Source: Enterococcus rivorum (GTDB lineage: Bacteria > Bacillota > Bacilli > Lactobacillales > Enterococcaceae). Taken from it: a stretch of DNA of 50,658 bases. This document shows positions 23,537-32,607 of this stretch, one piece after another; the stretch's first letter is position 1; the number at the start of each line of letters is the position of its first letter. A program made the position numbers and the translations under genes. The stretch is from contig NZ_MIEK01000019.1 of the NCBI RefSeq assembly GCF_001742285.1, positions 1 to 50,658 on the forward strand. The letters are read 5' to 3'. Below the pieces are notes generated by a model. It saw only the letters and a list, made by a program, of their open reading frames with translations. It had not been told where the DNA came from and did not search any database.

Positions 23537-26128
23537 TTATACTTCAAATATCACTTCTTCAACCAATGTAATCCCTTTTCGATTCCCTTTTTCAATCAAT
23601 AAAGCCAACTGGACAAAAGCAAACCAAACACTACTTTGTTTAGAATACGCAAAGTAACGTGGCGACCACTGGCTAACATACCGTTCTTTTTCCTTACGAG
23701 TGTCTTGAAAACCATAAATAGTAGAATCATATTTGTAAAAAATATTCACAAAACGTTCCGCCAAAAAAGAATACTTGGTTTCACCAACATTTGCTAACGG
23801 AGAAACACCTAAATCAATCATTTGATAGTTTAGCTTTTGGTAATAAACAATGAAGTTCGTCACTAAGAAATCCAGTGCCTGTTCTGGTGCAGCCTCTGAA
23901 CACCTTAATAAATCATAAGAAATTTTTTCACTAGTCTTAATTGGTTTCGATGTAATGAAACCAACAATTTCATTTTCTCCATTTCTAAGAACACCTATAT
24001 CGCTAAGAAAAAGATACTCTTTTTGAAATCGCCCTCCAGAAAAACTTTTTTCTCGTTGGCTTCCTAGCCAATGATTGGAAACACGAAGCATTTCATGATA
24101 CACCTCGTTGGATACACCATCCGTATACATGGTAAATGTATAGCCTTGATTTGATAAATGCTGAAGCTCCATGCTGTTTACAGTTATTTTTTTCTGAGAC
24201 GCATTTTCTTGTTTCAGATCAACCAGTCCTTCTTCTCCAACTTTCATGAATTCATACCCTAAATCGTGTAAAACCATCACGTAGCTTTTCGTAATTCGAT
24301 AGAAAGCAACTTGATAACCTAGCAAATCTGCCTGATCCATAAAAGCCAGTGTCGCTGCTAACCATTTTTTCTGATTCCCAATTGGGTTACCTAAGACAAA
24401 GCACTTATTCGCTTTAATTTGATAGCCAAACAACACTTGATCTTGATCTGATTCTTGGTAATAATAATAGCCATAATCTTGTAAATAAAGGAGATGGCTC
24501 CCTTCACTACCACCAAAAGTTTCGATCATCTTTGTTAGCCGCTCTTCCTGGTATGTTTCTCCCAAGGTTTCCGTTGTACTTGCTAAGTATTGATAAAGCA
24601 TTACCAAACCAATCATGGAAATTCCTAAACCAATTAATCCAGAAAACCAGACATCATCAGATGGGAATAGCAAAAAAGTTTGTGGAACAGGTCCTTCCTT
24701 TTCAGGATGAGCACTATAGTAGCCTGCAACTGCATAAATGACAAACAAGCAACCAAATAAAATACTATCAATAGTCAAAGCTCCCCAAGAATATACAAAT
24801 TTTTCCCGATAAAACTCTTTCCTGGCCAAAAATACTGATAGCAAAATTATAACATAGACAATAATCAACTGCCATGAGGTCGTTCTTGCTATTGTATTGA
24901 CAATGCCGAAAATCAGCAAGCCAATCGTTGGTAAATAGGCCTTACGAACCTTCATAGAAATACCTCTAGCCAATCCTAGCATCAAAAAGCCAACTAACAT
25001 GTTCAACGTTTGATCTAAAAAGTTAAACGAATAGGGTAATAGTATCTGAAATAGGCGACTAACATTTGATAAGTTCGTTACTGTTGACAGCAATACCATC
25101 ATAATTCCAGCAAAATACAAAGCTGCCACTAAAATCGAATGCGCTATTTTTTGAGAAAATAATCGAGGTAAATTATCAAAAAAGCGATTCATTTTTACCC
25201 CTGTTTGATGGACAAATAAAACAATTCCTGTAATAAATGGTACAACATAATAAAATAGGCGATAATATAACAGCCAAACTACTGCGACTGACTGTCCCAC
25301 ACCTAGTTGCGACAACCCTAAAATTATTAAGACATCAAACGTCCCCATTCCTCCAGGTACCATTGTCAACATCCCAATTAACGTAGCAATCACAAACATC
25401 GGATAGACTGAAACCAAAGAAACATTAACTTTCATCAATGCACCAATCGTTAAGAAAACAACCATTCCACCTAACCACTGCCCTAATGAGGCTCCAAACA
25501 ACATAAAAACGCCTTTCGGGAAAAAATCTTTAAACAAGGTGTATTTTTTTATCCGAGTAAAGAAAAACAAACTCGGCGCAATGGCGCTCCCAGCTAGAAG
25601 CCAGATCCAATACTCTCTAAATACACTCTCTGGTCGAATAAAAAAGACATCTATAAAAGCAATTGCTGACAAAATCGACAGCCCAGAAACTAGAAATAGC
25701 GCAACTTTTGACACAGTAGCTACTACTTTTTTCCGAGATACTTCTTTGCCATAAAAATTTGTTCTTAACGTCGCTCCTACGACCCCACCAAAGCCCGCTA
25801 GATTATTGATTGTATTAGTGACCCAAGCAGAGACAAAAAATTCCCAGCGATTCATTTTTTTGGCTCCTTGCTCTTCTAACACTTTAACAACAACATAATC
25901 ATAAAGCAGCATAGGCAGAACGCCTAAAAGACCGATGCCAATCATCCCCGCCAAGCTTAACCGACTTTGTTGCCCCATCGTTTGAAAAACGTCTCGCCAA
26001 GACATCCCTTGTGCGATATGAGTCACTTGGTTGGCAACAAAAATTAAAACCGATCCTAAGAAAATTAATTTCAATACTAAACTGTGCTCTTTCATCCATT
26101 TCAATATCTGCGTTACTTTTTGTTTCAT
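23537..26128 (-). CDS. mprF: MprF, lysyl-phosphatidylglycerol synthase and flippase
   Basis: An 863-residue bifunctional membrane protein. The first 510 residues or so hold about 14 hydrophobic segments: the flippase part, with the conserved GFGGVVGATLRTNF near 97-110 and VPGGMGTFDVLIILG near 258. The C-terminal cytoplasmic domain (about 535-850) is the GNAT-like synthase that moves lysine or alanine from aminoacyl-tRNA to phosphatidylglycerol. It contains GNPIGNQKKW and LGVSPLANVG. MprF makes the membrane less negative and gives resistance to cationic peptides and daptomycin-like drugs. GAAGG lies 9 bases before the ATG. Full length for the family and apparently monocistronic. Confidence 0.96.
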   Translation of the reverse strand: MKQKVTQILKWMKEHSLVLKLIFLGSVLIFVANQVTHIAQGMSWRDVFQTMGQQSRLSLAGMIGIGLLGVLPMLLYDYVVVKVLEEQGAKKMNRWEFFVSAWVTNTINNLAGFGGVVGATLRTNFYGKEVSRKKVVATVSKVALFLVSGLSILSAIAFIDVFFIRPESVFREYWIWLLAGSAIAPSLFFFTRIKKYTLFKDFFPKGVFMLFGASLGQWLGGMVVFLTIGALMKVNVSLVSVYPMFVIATLIGMLTMVPGGMGTFDVLIILGLSQLGVGQSVAVVWLLYYRLFYYVVPFITGIVLFVHQTGVKMNRFFDNLPRLFSQKIAHSILVAALYFAGIMMVLLSTVTNLSNVSRLFQILLPYSFNFLDQTLNMLVGFLMLGLARGISMKVRKAYLPTIGLLIFGIVNTIARTTSWQLIIVYVIILLSVFLARKEFYREKFVYSWGALTIDSILFGCLFVIYAVAGYYSAHPEKEGPVPQTFLLFPSDDVWFSGLIGLGISMIGLVMLYQYLASTTETLGETYQEERLTKMIETFGGSEGSHLLYLQDYGYYYYQESDQDQVLFGYQIKANKCFVLGNPIGNQKKWLAATLAFMDQADLLGYQVAFYRITKSYVMVLHDLGYEFMKVGEEGLVDLKQENASQKKITVNSMELQHLSNQGYTFTMYTDGVSNEVYHEMLRVSNHWLGSQREKSFSGGRFQKEYLFLSDIGVLRNGENEIVGFITSKPIKTSEKISYDLLRCSEAAPEQALDFLVTNFIVYYQKLNYQMIDLGVSPLANVGETKYSFLAERFVNIFYKYDSTIYGFQDTRKEKERYVSQWSPRYFAYSKQSSVWFAFVQLALLIEKGNRKGITLVEEVIFEV

Positions 26129-26490
26129 TGCTATGCACCTTCTTATCAGAATCCAACTACGAATAGATCAATTAAAAATTTATTCAGACACTCTTTTTAT
26201 GTAAAAATAAGTCATTCTTAAATAATAAAAATACTTTACTTTATGTTAGCCTATAACGTCGCTTTTTTCCACTTTCAATTTATCCCACAGTGATTAAGAA
26301 AAAAAGAGGTGAATCGTTATTCTTTTTAAAATAGTATAAAAAGGACGGAATATCCTTAATATGCTAGAAAAATTTTTCCTTACCATTACATGCCTTTAGC
26401 TATTCTAATAAAAATGTCTGATTTTCCCAATACTGAAGTCAAGCTAATCTTGTACTCTAAAGATTGAAAAATAAAGAAAGAGGGATCGAA
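26129..26490. other. Divergent intergenic region mprF / VOC protein
   Basis: This AT-rich region between divergent genes has no open frame with a ribosome binding site. Promoters must be present on both strands but could not be placed with confidence. No repeat or hairpin stands out. Confidence 0.4.
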
Positions 26491-26964
26491 ATGAAATTTG
26501 ACAGTCCAATGATTATTTTAAAAAACATTGAAAAATCAAAAAAATTTTATCAAAATGTTCTTAAACAGACGATTAAAACTGACTTAAAAAGTTATCTTAT
26601 TTGGAGCGGCGATTTTTCCATGATGAGTCAGGAGCAATGGCAAGAAGCCACTGGTTTATCTCCCTATAAAACTGCTCGATGTAATAGCTTTGAACTTTAT
26701 TTCGAAGAGGAAGATTACGATGATTTTATTTTGCATCTTAATAATTATGAAGGAATTTCTTATGTCCATAGAACAAAAGAGTTCCCCTGGGGACAAAGAG
26801 GGATGCGCTTTTATGATATCGACAATCATATCATTGAGGTTGCCGAAAGTATGACTTCTGTGGCAAAAAGGTTTTTAACGCTTGGCTATTCAATAGATGA
26901 AACTGCAGAAAAAATCATGTTTCCAAGAGAATTTGTAGAAGAATGTTCAACCTTGAATAGGTAA
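26491..26964 (+). CDS. VOC-family (glyoxalase/bleomycin resistance-like) protein
   Basis: A 157-residue protein with a glyoxalase-like start (SPMIILKNIEKSKKFYQNVL) and a typical VOC end (WGQRGMRFYDIDNHIIEVAE near 108-127). A C-terminal helical extension follows. VOC proteins bind a metal and act as isomerases, dioxygenases or drug-binding proteins; the substrate here is unknown. The start is the ATG at 26491, with GAGGG 6 bases upstream; the frame open to 26464 begins with TTG. Single gene, convergent with gldA. Confidence 0.82.
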   Translation: MKFDSPMIILKNIEKSKKFYQNVLKQTIKTDLKSYLIWSGDFSMMSQEQWQEATGLSPYKTARCNSFELYFEEEDYDDFILHLNNYEGISYVHRTKEFPWGQRGMRFYDIDNHIIEVAESMTSVAKRFLTLGYSIDETAEKIMFPREFVEECSTLNR

Positions 26965-26978
26965 AAAGTAACTAAAAA

Positions 26979-27025
26979 ATCGTATGAAATCAACGATTAA
27001 ACAAGTGATTTCATACGGTTTTTAT
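26979..27025. terminator. Bidirectional terminator between VOC gene and gldA
   Basis: Perfect 12-bp arms CGTATGAAATCA/TGATTTCATACG (26981-26992 and 27006-27017) have T5 on the plus strand and T6 on the minus strand. Confidence 0.92.
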
Positions 27026-27115
27026 TGTTGCAAATTCCAGTCTTAGATTCTTGTCACGCCTTATATACAACTAACTTAAAATAGGTCATATCCTACTTTT
27101 TTAGCAACTAACCTT

Positions 27116-28243
27116 TTATTTTGTTTTATATTTTTTACCAATCGCATCTGCAACGATAATTGCTGATTTTACTTGATCGATCGTCACAGGGAATGGCATA
27201 GAATGAATAGATTCTTCTGGGATGCAGGTTTTCTCGGCAACAGCCGTCAGTTCTTCATCAGAAATTTCCTTCACCCCTAAATCTTCCAAACAAACAGGTA
27301 AGCCAATTGATAAAGCAAAATCTAGCACTTCATACAGTTCTGCTTTAGGAGCATTTTCCAAAACAAGCTGACAAATCGTACTAAAAGCAACTTTCTCGCC
27401 ATGTGTTGCTCCATGAGCATCGTGTAGCACAGTTAATCCATCGTGAATGGCATGAATCGCTGCTAACCCAGCACTCTCAAAACCTAATCCCGACAACAGA
27501 ATATTGGCTTCAATGATATTTTCCAAAGCAGGAGTCACAACATTATTTTCAGAAGCAATTTTAGCTTCTAGACCATCTTCTAGTAACGTTTCATAACATA
27601 GTTTCGCTAAGGCTAATGCAGTATTTGTTCCTTTGGCTGGTGGGCAAACCCCTTCACGAGCACCACAAGGCAAGCCAGCGTTGACATTCGAGTAAGAATT
27701 GTGCGTCGCACGTGCTTCAAAATAAGTAGATAACGCATCACCCATACCAGAAACTAAGAAACGAGTTGGCGCGTTAGCAATGACAGTCGTATCAATCAAT
27801 ACCAAGCTAGGACTTTGAACAAAATAAGCGTAATCATCGAATTGGCCATCTTCTGTGTATAAAACAGCGGAGTGACTAGTAGGCGCATCGGTGGCTACAA
27901 TGGTAGGAACAATGATTAGGTTATGTCCTTCAGCTACACATTTCGCCGTATCAATCGCTTTTCCGCCACCTAAACCAATGACACAATCACAAGCATTTTC
28001 TGCCGCAACTTTTTTCAAACGAGCCACTTCAATCCGTGATGCTTCGCCATGAAAGTCACTTTCAACAAAACTAATGTCAAAGGACTCCGCCGTTTTATCT
28101 AATTTGCCACGAACTCTTTCAACGTCGTCTTTTCTTGCAATAAGTAACGCTTTCTTTCCAAATGTTTTAACAAAGTAGCCTAAATTTAGTAACTCGTCTT
28201 CTCCTTGAACATATTTCGTTGGACTAATAAATGCTTTTCTCAT
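27116..28243 (-). CDS. gldA: Glycerol dehydrogenase (NAD+)
   Basis: A 375-residue iron-type alcohol dehydrogenase that oxidises glycerol to dihydroxyacetone with NAD+. The nucleotide-binding GLGGGKAIDTAK is near 92-103. The metal ligands are in GMGDALSTYFEAR (Asp near 170) and in the two His motifs HAIHDGL and HGATHGEKV. The length matches the family. It is the last gene of the operon dhaK-dhaL-dhaM-gldA, 21 bases after dhaM. Its product, dihydroxyacetone, is the substrate of the kinase encoded by the upstream genes, so oxidation and phosphorylation are encoded together. Confidence 0.95.
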   Translation of the reverse strand: MRKAFISPTKYVQGEDELLNLGYFVKTFGKKALLIARKDDVERVRGKLDKTAESFDISFVESDFHGEASRIEVARLKKVAAENACDCVIGLGGGKAIDTAKCVAEGHNLIIVPTIVATDAPTSHSAVLYTEDGQFDDYAYFVQSPSLVLIDTTVIANAPTRFLVSGMGDALSTYFEARATHNSYSNVNAGLPCGAREGVCPPAKGTNTALALAKLCYETLLEDGLEAKIASENNVVTPALENIIEANILLSGLGFESAGLAAIHAIHDGLTVLHDAHGATHGEKVAFSTICQLVLENAPKAELYEVLDFALSIGLPVCLEDLGVKEISDEELTAVAEKTCIPEESIHSMPFPVTIDQVKSAIIVADAIGKKYKTK

Positions 28244-28264
28244 GATTCTGATCCCCTTCTCAAT

Positions 28265-28633
28265 TTATTTAATTTTTAAAGGAAGCAATTGTTCCTTAAT
28301 GGTTTCTATGGATGTCTCTACTTGTAAAAGTGCTGCCGCTGTATACGCGCTTTCTACTAAAGCTGTATCAAATAGCAAAATTTCTTTTTCCGTCATATCC
28401 ATGGCCATTTCTAAATTCATTTTGGCGCTACCTAAATCATAAAAAGCCAGTAAAGTCTCCGCTGTATTGCTTTCAAAAGCTGTCAGAATTTTTTCAAAAG
28501 AAGTTCCTACTTCTCCTTGCTCCAAACCTGCCGCAACAGTAATCGGTACATCCTTGGCAACTTCTCGAATTAAGCGCTCAATGCCTTCCCCAATCTCTTT
28601 CACATGGGAAACAATCACAACTCCATTGCTCAT
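28265..28633 (-). CDS. dhaM: DhaM, phosphocarrier subunit of dihydroxyacetone kinase
   Basis: A 122-residue EIIA-mannose-type domain. The phosphorylatable His lies in VIVSHVKEIGEG (His10), and GTSFEKI and FYDLGSAKMNLEM match the DhaM fold. It passes phosphate from HPr to ADP bound in DhaL. It has only the EIIA-like domain, unlike the longer E. coli DhaM with fused HPr and EI parts. The ATG overlaps the dhaL stop as ATGA. Confidence 0.93.
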   Translation of the reverse strand: MSNGVVIVSHVKEIGEGIERLIREVAKDVPITVAAGLEQGEVGTSFEKILTAFESNTAETLLAFYDLGSAKMNLEMAMDMTEKEILLFDTALVESAYTAAALLQVETSIETIKEQLLPLKIK

Positions 28634-29214
28634 GAAATTACCCCCGCTTCTAATAATGACTGAAAGAAATACTTACTAGACATTGCTCCTGGATCAATAT
28701 GACCTACCGAACGTTCACCTACATAAGACGCCCGCCCTTTTTTAGCAATCAACTCTTTAGTTCCTTCAGCAAAAGTTTGTAATAATTCTTCTGTTAACTG
28801 ATTTTCTTTAATCGCTTCAATTGCCGGTGCCCATTCATCTAGCATTGTTTTTTCACCAGCTTCACTGCTACCGCGTTTCTGAATTCCTAAAAATCCTGCC
28901 TCTAAAATCGGAATCACTTCTGTGGTCGTTGCAGACGCTTTGGCCATTTCCATCATAGCAGTTCCATACAAAGGTCCTGAAGCACCCCCAACTTTACTAA
29001 TTAAAGCCATCGCAGTTAATTTGAACACGTCCATAACGGTGTCAGGATTTTTACTTCCAAGACTTTCCGCGACCGCTTCCATGCCTCTTGCCATATTATT
29101 TCCGTGGTCTCCATCTCCAATCGGTGTATCTAATTCGCTTAAATAGTCTTTGTTTGCATCAATTTTTTCTTTAAAAAGTTCTAACGTTTTTATCAAATTT
29201 TCTGTCGTAAACAT
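28630..29214 (-). CDS. dhaL: DhaL, ADP-binding subunit of dihydroxyacetone kinase
   Basis: A 194-residue helical protein. It holds ADP as a cofactor through Mg2+ ions bound by the aspartates of DTPIGDGDHGNN (near 30-41). GGASGPLYGTAMMEMA and KGRASYVGERSVGHIDPGA are further family motifs. The ATG at 29214 is chosen because AGGAGG, overlapping the dhaK stop codon, lies 7 bases before it; the frame open to 29232 is GTG-started inside dhaK. Second gene of the operon. Confidence 0.94.
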   Translation of the reverse strand: MFTTENLIKTLELFKEKIDANKDYLSELDTPIGDGDHGNNMARGMEAVAESLGSKNPDTVMDVFKLTAMALISKVGGASGPLYGTAMMEMAKASATTTEVIPILEAGFLGIQKRGSSEAGEKTMLDEWAPAIEAIKENQLTEELLQTFAEGTKELIAKKGRASYVGERSVGHIDPGAMSSKYFFQSLLEAGVIS

Positions 29215-29225
29215 TTGAAATCCTC

Positions 29226-30209
29226 CTACCACGCAGCAGTATCTACTGCTTCATTTAAATACGTTAACCAATCTTCTTCCAACTTCAATAGAGTCAATGA
29301 AACGCCTGCCATTTCAAGAGAAGTCATAAAATTCCCTACTTTTGAATACGGAATACTTAGTTGATCCTGTTCCAACAAACTCAAACAATCTCTGTAAAAG
29401 ATATATTGCTCCATTAACGGCGTTCCACCTAAACCGTTAACAAGAATCGCAAATGAATCTCCTTCGTTCCATTCAAAATCAGCTTTCAATTTCAAAACTA
29501 GTTCTTCAGCCATTTCTTTAGATGGTTTGATTTTTTCTCTTTTATAACCAGGTTCGCCATGAATCCCTACACCAAACTCAATTTCATCATCTGCTAAAAC
29601 AAACCCTGGTTTTCCAACTTCTGGAACGGTTGCACCCGATAAAGCAACTCCGATGGTTTTTAAATTTCCCACTACACGTTTTCCTAGTTCAACTAGTTCG
29701 TCAAGGGATAATCCTTTGCCAGCAGCTGCTCCCAAAATTTTATGCACGAAAATAGTGCCTGCTACTCCTCTTTTCCCCTGGGTATAGGTACTATTTTCAA
29801 CGGCAATATCATCATCTACCACAACGGTTCCAACTTGGATTCCTTCCATTTCGGCTAAATCTTTGGCCATATCAAAATTCATAATATCACCAGAATAGTT
29901 TTTTACAATCATTAAGACACCTTTACCTTGATCTACAGCTTTAATTCCTTCAAGAATTTGATCAGGGGTTGGTGACGTAAATACTTGCCCACAAACAGCT
30001 GCTTGTAACATCCCATGACCAACAAATCCAGCGTGTGCCGGTTCGTGACCGCTACCACCACCACTAACGAGAGCAACTTGGCTAGTCAGCTCCTTTTGCT
30101 TAATAACAAAAGTTTCTGGTACTTGTTCTATTTTCTCATTATGAGCACGTACAAAACCTGCAACCATTTCAGTTAGGACATCTTGAGGATGATTGATAAT
30201 TTTTTTCAT
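29226..30209 (-). CDS. dhaK: DhaK, substrate-binding subunit of dihydroxyacetone kinase
   Basis: A 327-residue subunit that binds dihydroxyacetone covalently. The substrate-binding His is in GIHGEPGYK (His217). The catalytic residues His55 (GGGSGHEPAH) and Asp108 (NYSGDIMNF) are present. First gene of dhaK-dhaL-dhaM-gldA. The promoter carries an operator matching the lactococcal DhaS site and a cre-like site, so induction by dihydroxyacetone and carbon catabolite control are both likely. Confidence 0.96.
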   Translation of the reverse strand: MKKIINHPQDVLTEMVAGFVRAHNEKIEQVPETFVIKQKELTSQVALVSGGGSGHEPAHAGFVGHGMLQAAVCGQVFTSPTPDQILEGIKAVDQGKGVLMIVKNYSGDIMNFDMAKDLAEMEGIQVGTVVVDDDIAVENSTYTQGKRGVAGTIFVHKILGAAAGKGLSLDELVELGKRVVGNLKTIGVALSGATVPEVGKPGFVLADDEIEFGVGIHGEPGYKREKIKPSKEMAEELVLKLKADFEWNEGDSFAILVNGLGGTPLMEQYIFYRDCLSLLEQDQLSIPYSKVGNFMTSLEMAGVSLTLLKLEEDWLTYLNEAVDTAAW

Positions 30210-30228
30210 GTCTGTTCCTCCTACTTAT

Positions 30229-30242
30229 TGTATACGTTTACA
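30229..30242. promoter_or_regulatory. cre-like site over the dhaK -10 region
   Basis: TGTATACGTTTACA matches the CcpA consensus TGWAANCGNTNWCA with one mismatch. It overlaps the -10 hexamer, so CcpA binding would repress. The same 14 bases occur at the hydrolase promoter (33436-33449). Confidence 0.75.
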
Positions 30243-30268
30243 ATACAACTTTCCCGAAAAACTTACAA
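30240..30268 (-). promoter_or_regulatory. Promoter of the dhaKLM-gldA operon
   Basis: TTGTAA (30268-30263), 17-base spacer, TATTGT (30245-30240). The weak -10 fits a promoter that needs an activator. Confidence 0.75.
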
Positions 30269-30269
30269 C

Positions 30270-30291
30270 GGACAAACAAATAGATGTGTCC
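30270..30291. promoter_or_regulatory. DhaS operator upstream of dhaK
   Basis: Read on the minus strand it is GGACACAT-N6-GTTTGTCC, one base off the published lactococcal DhaS palindrome (GGACACAT-N6-ATTTGTCC, recalled). It ends one base upstream of the -35, the position expected for an activator. Confidence 0.82.
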
Positions 30292-30343
30292 GCTTTCATA
30301 GAATCTTTTTCAATCAGAGATAGTTTTCATAGACAAGACAGCG

Positions 30344-30349
30344 TATAAT
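30344..30349 (+). promoter_or_regulatory. Probable -10 of dhaQ
   Basis: A perfect TATAAT lies 35 bases before the dhaQ start. The -35 is poor, so it may depend on a regulator bound at the shared operator about 50 bases upstream. Confidence 0.5.
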
Positions 30350-30383
30350 AAAAATAGAACTTACCAACAAGGAGAGACACTCA

Positions 30384-31376
30384 ATGAAACAGTTTATTAG
30401 TGCTAGTGGACATATCCGCCAGCAATTACTCGCTGGGATTTCATCTGCCTATTACCAGCAATTAGATTGGATTCAGGGAACTGGAATCGTAAAAAAGAAA
30501 TTGATTGATCCCAACAAAGTTGTATTAATTAGTGGTGGTGGAAGTGGTCACGAACCAGCCCATGTGGGGTATATCGGAGAAAACATGCTAGACTGTGCTG
30601 TTATGGGAACTATTTTCGAACCGCCATCCAGTAAAGAAATTTTACAAGCTATTGAAGAAACGTACAATCAGCAAGGCACTTTGCTAATTATTAAAAATTT
30701 TGAAAAAGATCTTCAGAGCTTCTTAACTGCCGAAAAGCAAGCTCAGGAAAAAGGCCTCAATGTTGCTCATGTGATTGTCAATGATGATTGTTCTGTGAAA
30801 TTAGGAACCTTTGAAAAAAGACGACGGGGTGTTGCTGGAACTGTTTTTGTGCATAAAATATTAGGGGGCGCAGCATCCGCAGGAAAAAACTTACCCGTAT
30901 TAACCGCGCTAGGCAACGACTGTATCCCTATGATAAAAACTTTAGGAGTAGCCTTTTCTTCAGCCACACCAGCTGGGATGGTTCCTCAACAATATGAATT
31001 AGAAGAAGATGAAATGTATTTTGGCATCGGTATTCACGGCGAACCTGGTTATCGTATTGAAAAAATGAAATCTTCTGAACGAATTGCTATTGAATTAGTG
31101 AATAAATTAAAACAACAATATGATAAGCTAACCCTCCAAAAGACGGCAATTTTAGTCAATGGCTTAGGTGGAATTCCCTTACTTGAACTGAGTGTTTTTA
31201 TGAATGATGTCCAACAACTCTTAGAAATCGAAGATATTCCTGTTGCTTATTCGCGAATTGGAAATTTTTTAACAGCTTATAACACAGACGGTTTATCTTT
31301 GACCTTGCTAAATATTAAAGAAGAAGAATGGTTGAATTATTTGAAAATGCCAACCGATGCTTTTGGGTGGAAATAA
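30384..31376 (+). CDS. dhaQ: DhaQ, DhaK-like coactivator
   Basis: A 330-residue DhaK paralogue transcribed divergently from dhaK. It keeps the covalent substrate His (GIHGEPG, His218), GGGSGHEPAH and an Asp in NFEKDLQSF. However, the kinase-loop residues SGDIMNFDMA are replaced by EKDLQSFLTA. In Lactococcus, DhaQ binds dihydroxyacetone and then joins DhaS to activate dhaKLM. The adjacent dhaS gene supports the same role here. AAGGAGAG precedes the ATG. Confidence 0.85.
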   Translation: MKQFISASGHIRQQLLAGISSAYYQQLDWIQGTGIVKKKLIDPNKVVLISGGGSGHEPAHVGYIGENMLDCAVMGTIFEPPSSKEILQAIEETYNQQGTLLIIKNFEKDLQSFLTAEKQAQEKGLNVAHVIVNDDCSVKLGTFEKRRRGVAGTVFVHKILGGAASAGKNLPVLTALGNDCIPMIKTLGVAFSSATPAGMVPQQYELEEDEMYFGIGIHGEPGYRIEKMKSSERIAIELVNKLKQQYDKLTLQKTAILVNGLGGIPLLELSVFMNDVQQLLEIEDIPVAYSRIGNFLTAYNTDGLSLTLLNIKEEEWLNYLKMPTDAFGWK

Positions 31377-31378
31377 TT

Positions 31379-31430
31379 ATAAAGAGCTGAAAAATGAGAC
31401 GAATTCCGTCCACCTTTTCAGCTCTTTTTT
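31379..31430. terminator. Bidirectional terminator between dhaQ and dhaS
   Basis: Perfect 13-bp arms AAAGAGCTGAAAA/TTTTCAGCTCTTT have an inner GACG/CGTC stem and T runs in both directions, between converging genes. Confidence 0.92.
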
Positions 31431-31432
31431 AC

Positions 31433-31984
31433 TTATTTAGTTTTTTCCTCAAATCCCATCAAGAAGGCCAATTTCATCTTTCTGGCAAATAACTCTGCAC
31501 TTACTTTACAACCAGATAGCAGCCATTTAATCGTTAATGTAACAAAAGCATTCGCGTAGAACTCTTCTAAAAATTGATGATCTGATTGCTCAACTTCTTC
31601 GTTTTCTATTTTTTTCAACACAAGTACTTGATGAATTAACGCTTCTAAATGCCGAGTATAATATTCTTGAAAAGAGTTTTGACCATCAAAAAATAAAACT
31701 TTCCGATAGAAAACCTGATTTTCTTCAAAATACTTTAACAAATTCTCAACGATGATTTCCCAGCCCTCATAAGCTAAGTTATCCTCAATTTTTTCTATGG
31801 CTTCTTGTCGGAATATCCAGTCAACTAACTCATACTTATCTTGAAAATAATCGTAAAATGTTTGTCTCCGCATTCCACTAGCCAGCATTATCTTAGCAAT
31901 CGTCACTTTCTCAAAGCCGATTTCAATGACTAACTGCTTAAATACTTTTGCGATTTTTTTTTGCGTAATCAATGATCCTGTCAT
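31433..31984 (-). CDS. dhaS: DhaS, TetR-fold regulator of the dha genes
   Basis: A 183-residue TetR-family protein with an N-terminal HTH (VTIAKIMLASGMRRQTFYDYF near 27-47, followed by KYELVDWI). The helical C-terminal domain would dock with DhaQ. Lactococcal DhaS is an unusual TetR-family activator that works with DhaQ-dihydroxyacetone. The start is the ATG at 31984, with AAAGGTG 8 bases upstream; the frame open to 32005 begins with GTG. It is convergent with dhaQ. Confidence 0.85.
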   Translation of the reverse strand: MTGSLITQKKIAKVFKQLVIEIGFEKVTIAKIMLASGMRRQTFYDYFQDKYELVDWIFRQEAIEKIEDNLAYEGWEIIVENLLKYFEENQVFYRKVLFFDGQNSFQEYYTRHLEALIHQVLVLKKIENEEVEQSDHQFLEEFYANAFVTLTIKWLLSGCKVSAELFARKMKLAFLMGFEEKTK

Positions 31985-32161
31985 TTTTTCTACACCTTTA
32001 GCCACCTGTATTCGTTAATTGTATTGTATCAGTAATCTTATTAATAGGGAATCTTTATTCACAATTTCGGTTTATTTCAAACTCACAAAAAAAGTGTTCC
32101 TACTGACGAGCAGAACAAATGTTCTTGTGATTGTAATTAAAAAGGAAGGGGAACGAAAGCA

Positions 32162-32536
32162 ATGATGGATCATTTTTCAATACATGTTTGGGAGATTGAA
32201 AAGAGTAAACAATTTTGCACAGAGGCATTGATGCCTTTAGGAAATGAAATAAAAATGGATTTTGGAACGGCTGTTAGCTTTGGTAAGAAAAATAGTAATG
32301 GCGGAGATCCCGCTGGTAGTTTCTGGCTTACAGAAGGAGAACCAAAACACATTCATTTTGCTTTCAGTGCCAGTTCTAGAGAAGAAGTTGATGCTTTTTA
32401 TCTTGCCGCGATACAGGCAGGTGGGATCAGTAATGGTACGCCAGGAATTCGCTCTGATTACCATGAAAATTATTATGCTACATTTATTATTGATTTAGAT
32501 GGCTATAATATTGAAGCTGTTTATCATGGTCAATAA
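32162..32536 (+). CDS. VOC-family protein
   Basis: A 124-residue VOC protein with an N-terminal HFSIHVWEIEKSKQFC strand-helix and central PKHIHFAFSASSREEVDAFY. The C-terminus ends FIIDLDGYNIEAVYHG, where the Glu is the usual metal ligand. Small VOC proteins act as glyoxalase-like enzymes or bind drugs; the substrate is unknown. GGAAGGGG lies about 7 bases before the first of two adjacent ATGs. It stands between dhaS and the glycerol-releasing hydrolase. A link to methylglyoxal detoxification is conceivable but not shown. Confidence 0.85.
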   Translation: MMDHFSIHVWEIEKSKQFCTEALMPLGNEIKMDFGTAVSFGKKNSNGGDPAGSFWLTEGEPKHIHFAFSASSREEVDAFYLAAIQAGGISNGTPGIRSDYHENYYATFIIDLDGYNIEAVYHGQ

Positions 32537-32554
32537 ATAAATTTGACTAATAAT

Positions 32555-32605
32555 TAAGAGAGAATCAAGAAAAGAGCTATTCGCCTTTTTCTGATCCTCT
32601 CTCTA
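32555..32605. terminator. Bidirectional terminator between VOC gene and hydrolase
   Basis: AGAGAGAATCA pairs with TGATCCTCTCT (one bulge), with an inner AAAAG/CTTTT stem, between converging genes. Confidence 0.75.
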
Positions 32606-32607
32606 TT

